DNA of 9,609 nucleotides from the NCBI GenBank assembly GCA_964603595.1, contig CAZRVN010000013.1:1-9609 (forward strand), given 5' to 3'. The notes under the pieces are model-generated. The model was not told the origin of the DNA. It saw only the letters and a list, made by a program, of their open reading frames with translations, and did no database searches. The first letter of the stretch is position 1. Each line of letters opens with the position of its first letter. A program made the position numbers and the translations under genes. This stretch comes from JAQVEM01 sp964603595 (GTDB taxonomy: Bacteria > Actinomycetota > Humimicrobiia > Humimicrobiales > Humimicrobiaceae). Positions 1 through 5,809 of this stretch are shown in pieces.

Positions 1-96
1 TGCCCTGCATCCACAGTAATCTGAAAAAGCTGCAACAGAAAAGATACATATACAGGTAAGGGTAGCAAAAATAATAGATAGTTTGTTTTTCTTCAT
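1..96 (-). CDS. 5' end of a signal-peptide protein (cut by window edge)
   Basis: Only the first 32 codons are visible. The ATG lies 25 bases after the stop of the 376-residue membrane protein gene on the same strand, so the two are probably one operon. A weak GGAA lies 7 bases before the ATG. The N-terminus has Lys residues at positions 2, 3 and 5, then a hydrophobic stretch (about residues 6-24), which is typical of a Sec signal peptide or an N-terminal anchor. It is followed by a Cys-rich start of the mature part (Cys28, Cys30). The Cys residues do not sit in a clear lipobox. The function cannot be told from this piece. Confidence 0.6.
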   Translation of the reverse strand, partial: MKKNKLSIIFATLTCICIFSVAAFSDYCGCRA

Positions 97-121
97 TATA
101 TTATTCCGGTATCTTAAATAG

Positions 122-1252
122 TTATAATTCTATTTCTTCTTTTTCAATTTCAATTTTTCTATAGTGATAAAACCCGGCTTTATACATGATAATAATTATC
201 AGCCAGGAAAAAAATGAATATATAAATCCAAGTATTGTAAAGACAACCTGTAGCAATCCAAAAAAGGACGCAGCAACCAGAATTAAAAACAGGTTTTTAA
301 TCCCTTCAGGGACCTGGTTTATTTTATTATTTATTAACTGTGTATAAACTACATCCATGGTCTCGTCACCGCTTATTTCAACACCCCAGTTATTTGAAAT
401 GTTAAGCCGATATTTACCTAAAAGATAAGGGTCTGCTTCATCAGCAAGTTTTTTTATTTCCTCAATAAAAAGATTCCTGAACTCCTTATCTTCTCTCAGG
501 TACTGCATATAGTCTATTTCCTGCAGGTTGTCTGCTCCTTTATCCATAAGATAATTTTCTATTTCCACTGGTATTTCCCTGGTATCAACAGGTGGCTCTA
601 TTTCCTCTTCTCCCTGCACAAAAGGAAGGTTTAGGAATAGATTTAAGATTATAAACTCATCTGCAGTTATATCCAGATAATACACAGGGAGGTATCTGTT
701 TATCATATCGCCAAAGGGTTCTGATATCTTCTTTAAATGCTCTTTCTTAATTTCTATATTTCTATCTTTATCCATAAATGGAAAGTTAAAGTAAAATATT
801 ACTGATAATAGAATTGAAAAAACAATCATAAAAGTAGGGACAGCCCGCATTATAGTCCTCTGGGGGTAAAATTTTATACTATTTTTCCTCTCAGAAATCA
901 GGTTTCTATTTGCTGAGCTGTATCCTATTAACAGAATAAATGCGGAAATTAAATAACCTATAATAGCAGCTTTACCAACCCATATGCCGTTTTGTCTCAA
1001 AAAGAAGGGCAAAAAGCTAAGGCTTATAAGTAGCGAAGAGATAAGAACTATTTTCCTGTTATCTATAAGAAGCAGGTATACAAGTGAAAAAATGATAAGT
1101 ATGCTAAAAAAAATAGAGGCATATATAAGGTTGTGTATGATATTGCCTTCCTGCCACATAAATAGTTCTTTAAGGAAGTACCAGAAGACAGCGGCCACTA
1201 GTAAAATAAATAGTGAAAAAATAGATGATTTTATTGTATTTTTACTACTCAT
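122..1252 (-). CDS. Polytopic membrane protein with extracytoplasmic domain, unknown family
   Basis: A 376-residue protein that I do not recognise. Five hydrophobic segments lie at about residues 11-31, 42-63, 68-85, 95-112 and 138-158. A soluble, acidic stretch follows (about 160-318; note the run of Glu near 215-219), then two more helices (about 320-357) and a charged, Glu/Lys-rich tail. The layout (helix bundle, large loop, helix pair) suggests a loop of about 160 residues on one side of the membrane, most likely outside. The ATG start is favoured because the first helix begins at residue 11 and the next Met is at 32, inside that helix. There is no Shine-Dalgarno sequence; a promoter ends only ten bases upstream, so the message may be leaderless. 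It is probably co-transcribed with the signal-peptide gene just downstream. Confidence 0.8.
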   Translation of the reverse strand: MSSKNTIKSSIFSLFILLVAAVFWYFLKELFMWQEGNIIHNLIYASIFFSILIIFSLVYLLLIDNRKIVLISSLLISLSFLPFFLRQNGIWVGKAAIIGYLISAFILLIGYSSANRNLISERKNSIKFYPQRTIMRAVPTFMIVFSILLSVIFYFNFPFMDKDRNIEIKKEHLKKISEPFGDMINRYLPVYYLDITADEFIILNLFLNLPFVQGEEEIEPPVDTREIPVEIENYLMDKGADNLQEIDYMQYLREDKEFRNLFIEEIKKLADEADPYLLGKYRLNISNNWGVEISGDETMDVVYTQLINNKINQVPEGIKNLFLILVAASFFGLLQVVFTILGFIYSFFSWLIIIIMYKAGFYHYRKIEIEKEEIEL

Positions 1253-1262
1253 TTTACTTTAA

Positions 1263-1291
1263 AATATACCCCTATTATTTTTATTTGGCAA
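1263..1291 (-). promoter_or_regulatory. Sigma-70 type promoter of the 376-residue membrane protein gene
   Basis: On the minus strand TTGCCA (1291-1286) and TATATT (1268-1263) are separated by 17 bases. The -10 box ends ten bases before the ATG at 1252, so transcription should begin within a few bases of the start codon. This fits the missing Shine-Dalgarno site. No start-site data back the prediction. Confidence 0.5.
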
Positions 1292-1594
1292 TAAAAGAGA
1301 AATTCTGGTTGAACAATATATTTTATAGCACCGGCCTGGCCTTAAAAACCACTTTACCGGTATATAGAATTATAAACTAATTTAATAAAATTATAAAAAT
1401 TATATTAAACTTTTCATTCTTTTTAAGTCTTTATTTACCGGGGATACAGCTATTCTATAATTTGTTATTGAGTGAAAAGATGTTTCTAAATACCAGCCTT
1501 GCATGATTCTGTCTAAATACATGCACCATGCAGTGAATTTTAAAAGCCAGGCTTCACAAAGATTGATATAATCTAAGAATTCTTTTTAAAAAAA
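1292..1594. other. Intergenic stretch, no convincing gene
   Basis: About 300 bases lie between the promoter of the 376-residue gene and the stop of the small membrane protein gene. An AT-rich run is interrupted by a few GC-richer words, such as the CCGG pair near 1331-1370 and repeated GCATG/CATGC words near 1501-1533. A minus-strand frame without a stop (1590 to 1400) has no start codon with a ribosome site and an odd composition rich in Trp and Cys. I treat it as chance or as a relic. Confidence 0.4.
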
Positions 1595-1873
1595 TTAAAA
1601 AAGAGATATTATTTCACCAGACATAAGAATTGCTGAAACCAAAAATGCAACTGCGCCTAAAGCTATCGCTAGTATATCAAAAATCCTGCCCTTTTTGATG
1701 GAAAGTCTTTTTTTAATTCTCTGTAGATCAATACCCCCGCAGACAACAGCTGCTATTGACAGGCCCAGGATAATGGCAATGTAGATTGAGCCAGGTATAC
1801 TTCTTAAAAAATCAGCAGCTCGTGCCCATAAAACATTGTAGATTATTAGAAGGATGAAGCCAAATATTCCCAT
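1595..1873 (-). CDS. Small membrane protein, unknown family; 5' end possibly frameshifted
   Basis: 92 residues counted from the ATG at 1873. Three hydrophobic segments lie at about residues 3-16, 29-47 and 67-90, with a basic loop (RIKKR, IKKGR) between the last two. I do not recognise the family. The start is doubtful: this ATG has no close ribosome site. The nearest AGGAGG (1898-1893) is 19 bases away and lies inside a 17-codon frame that starts at 1928 with a perfect Shine-Dalgarno site and stops at 1875, two bases before this ATG. The frame of the 92-residue protein stays open upstream to a TGA but offers no ATG, GTG or TTG. Loss of one base in the A6 run (1908-1903) would join the two frames into a protein of about 109 residues. 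Either this is a real or assembly frameshift, or the protein is made by coupling to the short leader. Confidence 0.6.
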   Translation of the reverse strand: MGIFGFILLIIYNVLWARAADFLRSIPGSIYIAIILGLSIAAVVCGGIDLQRIKKRLSIKKGRIFDILAIALGAVAFLVSAILMSGEIISLF

Positions 1874-1874
1874 A

Positions 1875-1928
1875 TTAAAAGCAAGCAGCTCGCCTCCTGT
1901 GCTTTTTTCTCTTAATACTTTTATTCAT
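1875..1928 (-). CDS. 17-codon leader ORF, or displaced 5' end of the small membrane protein gene
   Basis: ATG at 1928 with AGGAGG (1939-1934) five bases upstream, the best ribosome site on this strand. It encodes 17 residues, strongly basic (four Lys and five Arg), and ends with TAA one base before the ATG of the 92-residue ORF. The basic N-terminus would suit the cytoplasmic tail of the membrane protein downstream. That favours a +1 frame break over an independent peptide, but translational coupling is possible. Confidence 0.45.
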   Translation of the reverse strand: MNKSIKRKKHRRRAACF

Positions 1929-2193
1929 AATTTCCTCCTTTTACTTAAGTTTTATATTTTTTATTAATTAATATAAATAAAAACAGGTATAAGAATAGTT
2001 TTGGTTTAACATATTACTAAAATATTTTTTATAGGAAGCCCTTTGAGGTGCAATTTTATGATTTATTAATTATAGTATTTTTACTGATAATGAAAATAAA
2101 AGTTTCTCAAAAAACGGGATTTTTTAAAGCAGTGTGCTATGTATTTTAATAGACAGGTGATAAACTATATATAAGAGAAGCATTACAAAATAA

Positions 2194-2223
2194 TTGTTAA
2201 TTTATGATAATATTTTGTATATA
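2194..2223 (+). promoter_or_regulatory. Candidate promoter of the bactofilin-like gene
   Basis: TTGTTA (2194-2199) and TATATA (2218-2223) have an 18-base gap, about 45 bases before the TTG start. The surrounding region is so AT-rich that other -10 words (for example TATAAT at 2220-2225) compete. The rest of the divergent spacer (1940-2193) shows no gene; it has a weak AAAAAA/TTTTTT hairpin around a CGGGA loop near 2107-2124. Confidence 0.3.
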
Positions 2224-2254
2224 ATTATAATTAATTTTATTTTATTAGTTTATT

Positions 2255-2270
2255 GGAGGTGTTAGTTTTG
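2255..2270 (+). promoter_or_regulatory. Ribosome site that fixes a TTG start
   Basis: GGAGGT (2255-2260) lies seven bases before TTG (2268-2270). The longer frame that opens with TTG at 2253 would overlap this site, so 2268 is the start. It is followed at once by two Lys codons and a hydrophobic core, as expected for a signal peptide. Confidence 0.75.
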
Positions 2271-3491
2271 AAAAAAGTAATGGTTTTTGGAACTGTTTTA
2301 TTATTCGGAATATTTTTATTTGCCTCTCCGCTTTATGCTTTTTCATCCGAGAGTGGAGAAACTGTAACCATTAGCGGAGAAGTGTCAGACGATGTTTATG
2401 CTTTTGGGAATAAGGTAAAGTTAGTAGATGATATCGAAGGAGATCTTATTACTGCTGCCGGTATGATTGATGTGGGCGGAAATGTTGGAGAAGATTTGAT
2501 TGTCGCAGGAGGAACGATAGATATTTCCGGAGATATTGGTGACGATGTCAGGGCAGCCGGAGGGCGTATAACCATAGACTCCGATATTGAAGATGATTTA
2601 ATTGTAGTCGGTGGTCAGATAGAGGTTAGTGAGGGAACTAAAATTGGCGGTGACCTGGTTGTTAGCGGAGGAACAGTTTCTATCGGCGGTGAAATAGAAG
2701 GCAGGCTAATTGCTTCCGGCGGAGAGATAAATATAGATGGAATAATAGGGGAAGATGTTCTTATTGAATATGTAGACTCTCTTACTGTTACTTCAACTTC
2801 TGAAATTGGAGGGGACTTAAATTATAGTTCATCAAACGAAGCAAGCATTTCAAAAAATGCAGAAATAGCCGGAGATGTTAATTTTACTTCAATTGAAATT
2901 GAAAAAGCAGCAACTAAAGAAAAGGAGGCCATAAAAGAAGCTTCTCTTACACTTTTTGCTGCTACATATTTTGGTGGTAAATTAATTTCTTTCTTGAGCT
3001 TATTTGTACTGGGAATACTTCTTATCCTTGCAATGCCAAAAGTATTTGAAAAGTTTAATGATAGAATGAAAAACACTTTAGGGTACAGTATTGGCGCAGG
3101 TGCTATTATGACATTTGGAGTTCCAGTTGTTTCTTTAATACTGATGGGAGTATCCGTATTGCTGTTTATAACCCTTATAGGTTCCGGCATCGGAGCTGTA
3201 CTTACGATTTCTAATGTATTCCTGCTACTTCTTTATGGTCTACTGATCTATGTCAGCACAATATTCTTATCATATTTATTAGGAAAAACAATCTTACTTA
3301 AAACTTCACTGAATTTTAATAAATATGGATGGAAAGTCCTGGCCTTCTTGATTGGCCTGGTTATTATATTTGTTGCTTATAACATTCCATTTGTCGGGTG
3401 GCTGGTCAGATTTGCAGGAATTCTATTTGGTTTTGGTGCACTGACGCTGGTTATAAAGGATTGGATGGCTGCTTCCGGTAAAGCAAGATAA
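2268..3491 (+). CDS. Bactofilin-like repeat protein with polytopic C-terminal membrane domain
   Basis: 407 residues from the TTG at 2268. Residues 1-24 form a signal peptide (Lys2-Lys3, then a hydrophobic core ending SPLYA). Residues about 33-205 are a run of short repeats with a period near 17-19, each with a Gly-Asp pair, a hydrophobic triplet and a Gly-Gly turn (for example GDLVVSGG, EDLIVAGG, DDLIVVGG). This is the pattern of bactofilin and other right-handed beta-solenoid, polymer-forming proteins. After a charged linker (about 211-225) come five or six hydrophobic segments (about 232-256, 273-302, 303-340 and 356-397). Classical bactofilins are cytoplasmic and have no signal peptide, so this should place the solenoid outside the membrane, anchored by the C-terminus. 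The role is probably in envelope architecture, by inference. It stands alone, divergent from the small membrane protein gene, and has its own terminator. Confidence 0.8.
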   Translation: MKKVMVFGTVLLFGIFLFASPLYAFSSESGETVTISGEVSDDVYAFGNKVKLVDDIEGDLITAAGMIDVGGNVGEDLIVAGGTIDISGDIGDDVRAAGGRITIDSDIEDDLIVVGGQIEVSEGTKIGGDLVVSGGTVSIGGEIEGRLIASGGEINIDGIIGEDVLIEYVDSLTVTSTSEIGGDLNYSSSNEASISKNAEIAGDVNFTSIEIEKAATKEKEAIKEASLTLFAATYFGGKLISFLSLFVLGILLILAMPKVFEKFNDRMKNTLGYSIGAGAIMTFGVPVVSLILMGVSVLLFITLIGSGIGAVLTISNVFLLLLYGLLIYVSTIFLSYLLGKTILLKTSLNFNKYGWKVLAFLIGLVIIFVAYNIPFVGWLVRFAGILFGFGALTLVIKDWMAASGKAR

Positions 3492-3511
3492 GAATTAAAT
3501 AATGTAATATA

Positions 3512-3550
3512 AATAAAATAGTCCTGTATATCCTGCAGGACTATTTTATT
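3512..3550 (+). terminator. Intrinsic terminator after the bactofilin-like gene
   Basis: Perfect 15-bp inverted repeat (arms 3512-3526 and 3536-3550, nine-base loop), 20 bases after the stop codon. The arms start with AATAAAATA and end with GTCCTG, so the right arm carries its own T-rich tail. It could work in both directions, but no minus-strand gene lies close to the right. Confidence 0.85.
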
Positions 3551-3583
3551 AAAAAGAATTTTCCTCTATTGCATTAGCTATAA

Positions 3584-3664
3584 TTATGTAAGCGGTACTG
3601 CTGCTATACGGTAGTTTTATAGGAGAAAAAGAATTAGCTTAAAGGTTTTGCAGCGCTTACATAA
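3584..3664. repeat. Long inverted-repeat hairpin, 81 bases
   Basis: Arms TTATGTAAGCG (3584-3594) and CGCTTACATAA (3654-3664) match perfectly. After a three-base bulge on the left, CTGC (3598-3601) pairs with GCAG (3650-3653). The 48-base loop contains a candidate relic frame that ends in ELA and a stop. It may be an RNA hairpin or the trace of a small inverted-repeat element; no flanking duplication is evident. Confidence 0.5.
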
Positions 3665-3808
3665 AATATAAAGAGAAAACACCATTTATAATTCCTGGAT
3701 TACAGAGGGCTTCATGCTCCGGGTTACGAAGTTTCGAACCAATTTCTTAAGGAATTAGCTGGTCTAAGAAATACTAACTTTTTTTAATATAAAAATATTT
3801 ATAATTTA

Positions 3809-3838
3809 TTTATATTAATCTTCGAAGATTTATATTAA
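3809..3838. promoter_or_regulatory. Palindrome flanked by direct repeats, candidate operator
   Basis: The perfect 14-bp palindrome AATCTTCGAAGATT (3817-3830) overlaps two copies of TTTATATTAA (3809-3818 and 3829-3838). It ends about 40 bases before the ATG of the Imm-5-like ORF, where an operator or promoter would be expected. The binding factor is unknown. Confidence 0.4.
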
Positions 3839-3879
3839 AAGATTATTGATAGTGATGTAATATACTAAGGTGTAAGGAT

Positions 3880-4125
3880 ATGAAAGAAAAATCCAAATTC
3901 TTAGTTACACACAAAGACAGGTCTACTGTAGAACTTATTAGAAAAACTAAACATAAAACATTAGCCATCTGGGCAATTGATTTTGCCATGCGTGTTATGC
4001 CATACTTTGAGGAAGAATATAAAGAAGAAAACAGCCCCAGGGAAGATATCAAAACACTCCTGGAATGGTTAAATACAAGAGTGTTTAATATTACGGATAT
4101 TTCGAACCAATATTTAAAGAATTAA
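3880..4125 (+). CDS. Short Imm-5-like protein, probably C-terminally truncated
   Basis: 81 residues, starting at an ATG with AAGGTG seven bases upstream. The core at about residues 24-54 (RKTKHKTLAIWAIDFA, then PYFEEEY, then a PRxDI-like helix) matches my memory of the Imm-5-like domain found in putative bacterial immunity proteins, where the HKTLALWA-type motif is the signature. Members are usually well over 120 residues, with an Ala-rich second half that is missing here. The last dozen codons resemble the relic sequence at 3725-3758 (a shared TTTCGAACCAAT word), so the gene seems to have been cut and given a new 3' end. It may be non-functional. It lies 109 bases upstream of phd-doc on the same strand but is probably transcribed separately. 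Confidence 0.6.
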   Translation: MKEKSKFLVTHKDRSTVELIRKTKHKTLAIWAIDFAMRVMPYFEEEYKEENSPREDIKTLLEWLNTRVFNITDISNQYLKN

Positions 4126-4188
4126 AATATTTTAGAAATTTTATTTCAATCCGAAATATTAAAAATTTTATTATTCAAATAAAATAGG

Positions 4189-4216
4189 TTGTTTTTATCC
4201 TATATTTATATAAAAT
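4189..4216 (+). promoter_or_regulatory. phd-doc promoter
   Basis: TTGTTT (4189-4194) and TAAAAT (4211-4216) are separated by 16 bases, just upstream of the antitoxin ribosome site. The -10 box lies within the palindrome 4200-4220, the usual layout for an autoregulated toxin-antitoxin operon. Confidence 0.5.
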
Positions 4217-4220
4217 ATAG
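4200..4220. promoter_or_regulatory. Palindromic operator, probable Phd binding site
   Basis: CTATATTT (4200-4207) and AAATATAG (4213-4220) form a perfect 8-bp inverted repeat around ATATA. Phd-family antitoxins bind short palindromes over their own promoter and are helped or released by Doc according to ratio (family knowledge). The position over the -10 box fits; binding is inferred. Confidence 0.5.
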
Positions 4221-4234
4221 ATGAGGTGATTTTA

Positions 4235-4477
4235 ATGTTAGTTAACACAAAAGACTTAATTTCATTAACGGAAGCCAATCAGAACTTTTCCAAAGTAGCA
4301 AGAACTGTAGATAAAAAAGGTTCGGTCATAATTTTAAAAAATAATACCCCCCATTATATAGTTATTGATTTTAAAAAACTTGAGCAAATGGGAATTTCAT
4401 TAAATGAAAACTTGGAATCTCTAGCTTCCCGTATATTAAAAGATAACCTGGAGGCGTTTAAGGAACTGGCTAAATGA
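4235..4477 (+). CDS. phd: Phd/YefM-family antitoxin
   Basis: 80 residues from ATG 4235, with GAGGTG six bases upstream. A GTG start at 4226 would overlap that ribosome site. The N-terminal part (residues about 1-50) has the Phd/YefM signature: a helix with LTEANQNFSKVART, a basic turn with Gly, a beta hairpin VIILKNNTPHYIVID, then a helix. This half dimerises and binds DNA. The C-terminal tail (about 53-80), predicted helical, should fold on and block the Fic-type active site of the toxin. The stop overlaps the toxin start (ATGA), so the pair is translationally coupled. Regulation is probably by the palindrome at 4200-4220. Confidence 0.92.
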   Translation: MLVNTKDLISLTEANQNFSKVARTVDKKGSVIILKNNTPHYIVIDFKKLEQMGISLNENLESLASRILKDNLEAFKELAK

Positions 4478-4851
4478 AAAGACTTGATGCAGACCAGGTT
4501 TTACACTTACATAATATAATGCATAAGGCTACTGGTGGTTCAGCCGGGCTCCGGGATATTGGAGCGCTTGAGTCAGCATTATATCATGCATATGCTACAT
4601 TCGAGGGAAAAGACTTATACCCAACCATTGAATCAAAAGCAGCGAGACAAGCCTATGGTATTATAAGGAATCATCCTTTTGCTGATGGAAATAAAAGGGC
4701 CGGCCTATTTGTGATGCTTACTTTTTTGGAACTTAATGGCATTAAATTAAATTTTTCTCAGTCTGAATTAGTCAAACTTGGAATGGGAATAAGTGATGGG
4801 AGTATAGATCCGGAAAAAATAATTAAATGGATAGCTAACCATAAAATATAG
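4474..4851 (+). CDS. doc: Doc toxin (Fic-fold protein kinase of EF-Tu type)
   Basis: 125 residues, close to the 126 of phage P1 Doc, overlapping the antitoxin by four bases, with AAGGA nine bases before the ATG. The motif HPFADGNKRA at residues 67-76 is the Fic/Doc active site: His67 is the catalytic residue, Asp71 binds the metal and Asn73-Lys74-Arg75 hold phosphate. Lys replaces the second Gly of AMPylating Fic proteins. In P1 Doc this version phosphorylates EF-Tu and stops translation (established for the family, inferred here). The N-terminal motif GGSAGLRDIGALESAL (residues 21-36) is also typical of Doc. The reading frame is intact with no missing key residue, so the toxin is likely active and held in check by the Phd protein. 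Confidence 0.94.
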   Translation: MKRLDADQVLHLHNIMHKATGGSAGLRDIGALESALYHAYATFEGKDLYPTIESKAARQAYGIIRNHPFADGNKRAGLFVMLTFLELNGIKLNFSQSELVKLGMGISDGSIDPEKIIKWIANHKI

Positions 4852-4893
4852 AAATCTTTGAATTGAAAATTAAGTTATTAATTTATAAGTTGA

Positions 4894-5025
4894 AGATTAT
4901 TGCCCAATTATTTTTATGAAGAGCTTACCTATTTAGGGGCAGTGTGGCTGGGTAAAGTGGACGAAGTTCAAACCAGGATTTTGCTTTTGAATAAAGATAT
5001 TTTTATACATGAGTTGGGTTTTTAA
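4894..5025 (+). pseudogene. 3' relic of an unknown gene (relic B)
   Basis: An open frame of 43 codons follows a TGA and ends TAA, with no supported start. The end reads as VDEVQTRILLL and, after NKD, IFIHELGF, then stop. It aligns codon by codon and without gaps over the last 20 or so codons with the relics at 6499-6579 and 7082-7192, with many synonymous differences (for example gag/gaa, ttg/tta, ata/att). This pattern points to decayed protein-coding ends rather than a non-coding repeat. The protein family is not recognised. Confidence 0.5.
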
Positions 5026-5050
5026 CTTAAATAAGATTATTATTTCTTTT

Positions 5051-5809
5051 CTATCTAATAAAATAATTCTGAATAATTAAAGCTACAGATATTCCCAGAA
5101 GAACAACCCCAAAGATTATTTTTACATATTTTGGCCTTAACTTTTTAGCCATTAGTCTGGAGCCAAGCTGGCTTCCCAATATAACTGATATTACGCATGG
5201 AAGCCAGACAATCCATTGGGGCTTTGCTGCTGTAAAAATATGGGAGATAAAACTTGAAGAAGCTGAACAGGTTATTATAAATGATGATGTAGCAGCTGCA
5301 TTTTTTACTCCTAGTCCAAAGATATACAGTAGAGGTACTATAAAACTGCCTCCACCTCTGCCTATAAGGCCAGAGAAGAACCCCAATACAGACCCACTTG
5401 AAATACCAAGTATGGTTTTCTTCTTTACTGTAAATTCTGCTTTTTTTGGTTTGAAGCCGCTTAGTATAAGTGTTGCTGCAGAAGCAGTAAATAATGAAAA
5501 GATTAATATGATTGACTTTGCCGGGAGGTTTATATTAATCCAGGTCCCCAGAGGGGCAAATATTACCATTGAAAGACCAAATGGAATTGCTATCCTCCAT
5601 TCCACTAATTTGTTTCTTGCATAAGTTACAAGAGCAGAAGAACTATTTACGATATTTAATAAAAGACCAAGTGGGATGGCCTGGGTCTTAAAGTCCATTC
5701 CCAACCAGAATAGAATGGGTATGTAAAGCTGGGAGCCACCCATACCCAGCATTGAAAAAACAAATGAGATAAAAAAGAATAATACTGGAGAAATGAATAT
5801 TAAATCTAT
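5051..5809 (-). CDS. TauE/SafE-family membrane permease, probably with an ATA start
   Basis: Sulfite exporter TauE/SafE-type transporter (substrates in the family are sulfite, organosulfonates and other anions; not predictable here). Two homologous halves begin with Gly-rich motifs: GMGGSQLYIP near the N-terminus and GLIGRGGGSFIVPLL at residues 128-142 counted from ATG 5752. About seven helices follow from that ATG and the tail is short. From this ATG the protein has 233 residues and lacks the first helix. The frame remains open upstream and encodes just such a helix (ISPVLFFFISFVFS). There is no ATG, GTG or TTG there, but an ATA at 5809 has AGGTG seven bases upstream, giving 252 residues, a normal length. 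I take it as a mutated or weak start; it may reduce expression or inactivate the gene. Confidence 0.8.
   Translation of the reverse strand: MDLIFISPVLFFFISFVFSMLGMGGSQLYIPILFWLGMDFKTQAIPLGLLLNIVNSSSALVTYARNKLVEWRIAIPFGLSMVIFAPLGTWININLPAKSIILIFSLFTASAATLILSGFKPKKAEFTVKKKTILGISSGSVLGFFSGLIGRGGGSFIVPLLYIFGLGVKNAAATSSFIITCSASSSFISHIFTAAKPQWIVWLPCVISVILGSQLGSRLMAKKLRPKYVKIIFGVVLLGISVALIIQNYFIR

Larger units (their letters stand above)
3551..3879. other. Gene-poor stretch with hairpin, relic sequences and a palindrome
   Basis: No intact gene. It contains the long hairpin 3584-3664, two candidate relics of the repeated C-terminal coding sequence (3592-3642, ending ELA and stop; and 3725-3758, with ACGAAGTT, CGAACCA and GGAATTAGCT words) and an AT-rich leader with the palindrome upstream of the Imm-5-like ORF. 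Confidence 0.5.

Noticed and set aside
1400..1590. Minus-strand stop-free frame of about 64 codons between the two membrane protein genes
   Set aside because: No start codon with a ribosome site, unusual Trp and Cys content, no recognisable motif. Chance or an old relic cannot be told apart.
1900..1912. Slippery heptamer A AAA AAG in frame in the 17-codon leader, suggesting programmed -1 frameshifting
   Set aside because: A -1 shift does not enter the membrane protein frame; a +1 (or -2) shift is needed. The AGGAGG is also downstream rather than upstream of the heptamer.
2440..2800. CRISPR-like or tandem DNA repeats
   Set aside because: The periodicity is at protein level (short beta-solenoid repeats); the DNA copies are too diverged and have no spacers. 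No CRISPR array was seen anywhere in the window.
2822..3190. Minus-strand frame of 122 codons inside the bactofilin-like gene
   Set aside because: It is a shadow of the clear repeat-bearing plus-strand gene and has no ribosome site. The same holds for the opposite-strand frames inside the 376-residue, permease, msrAB, SPFH and Imm-5-like genes.
3725..3745. TTCGAACC word as a tRNA T-arm
   Set aside because: No acceptor, D or anticodon stems fit around it on either strand. It is part of the relic-like sequence.
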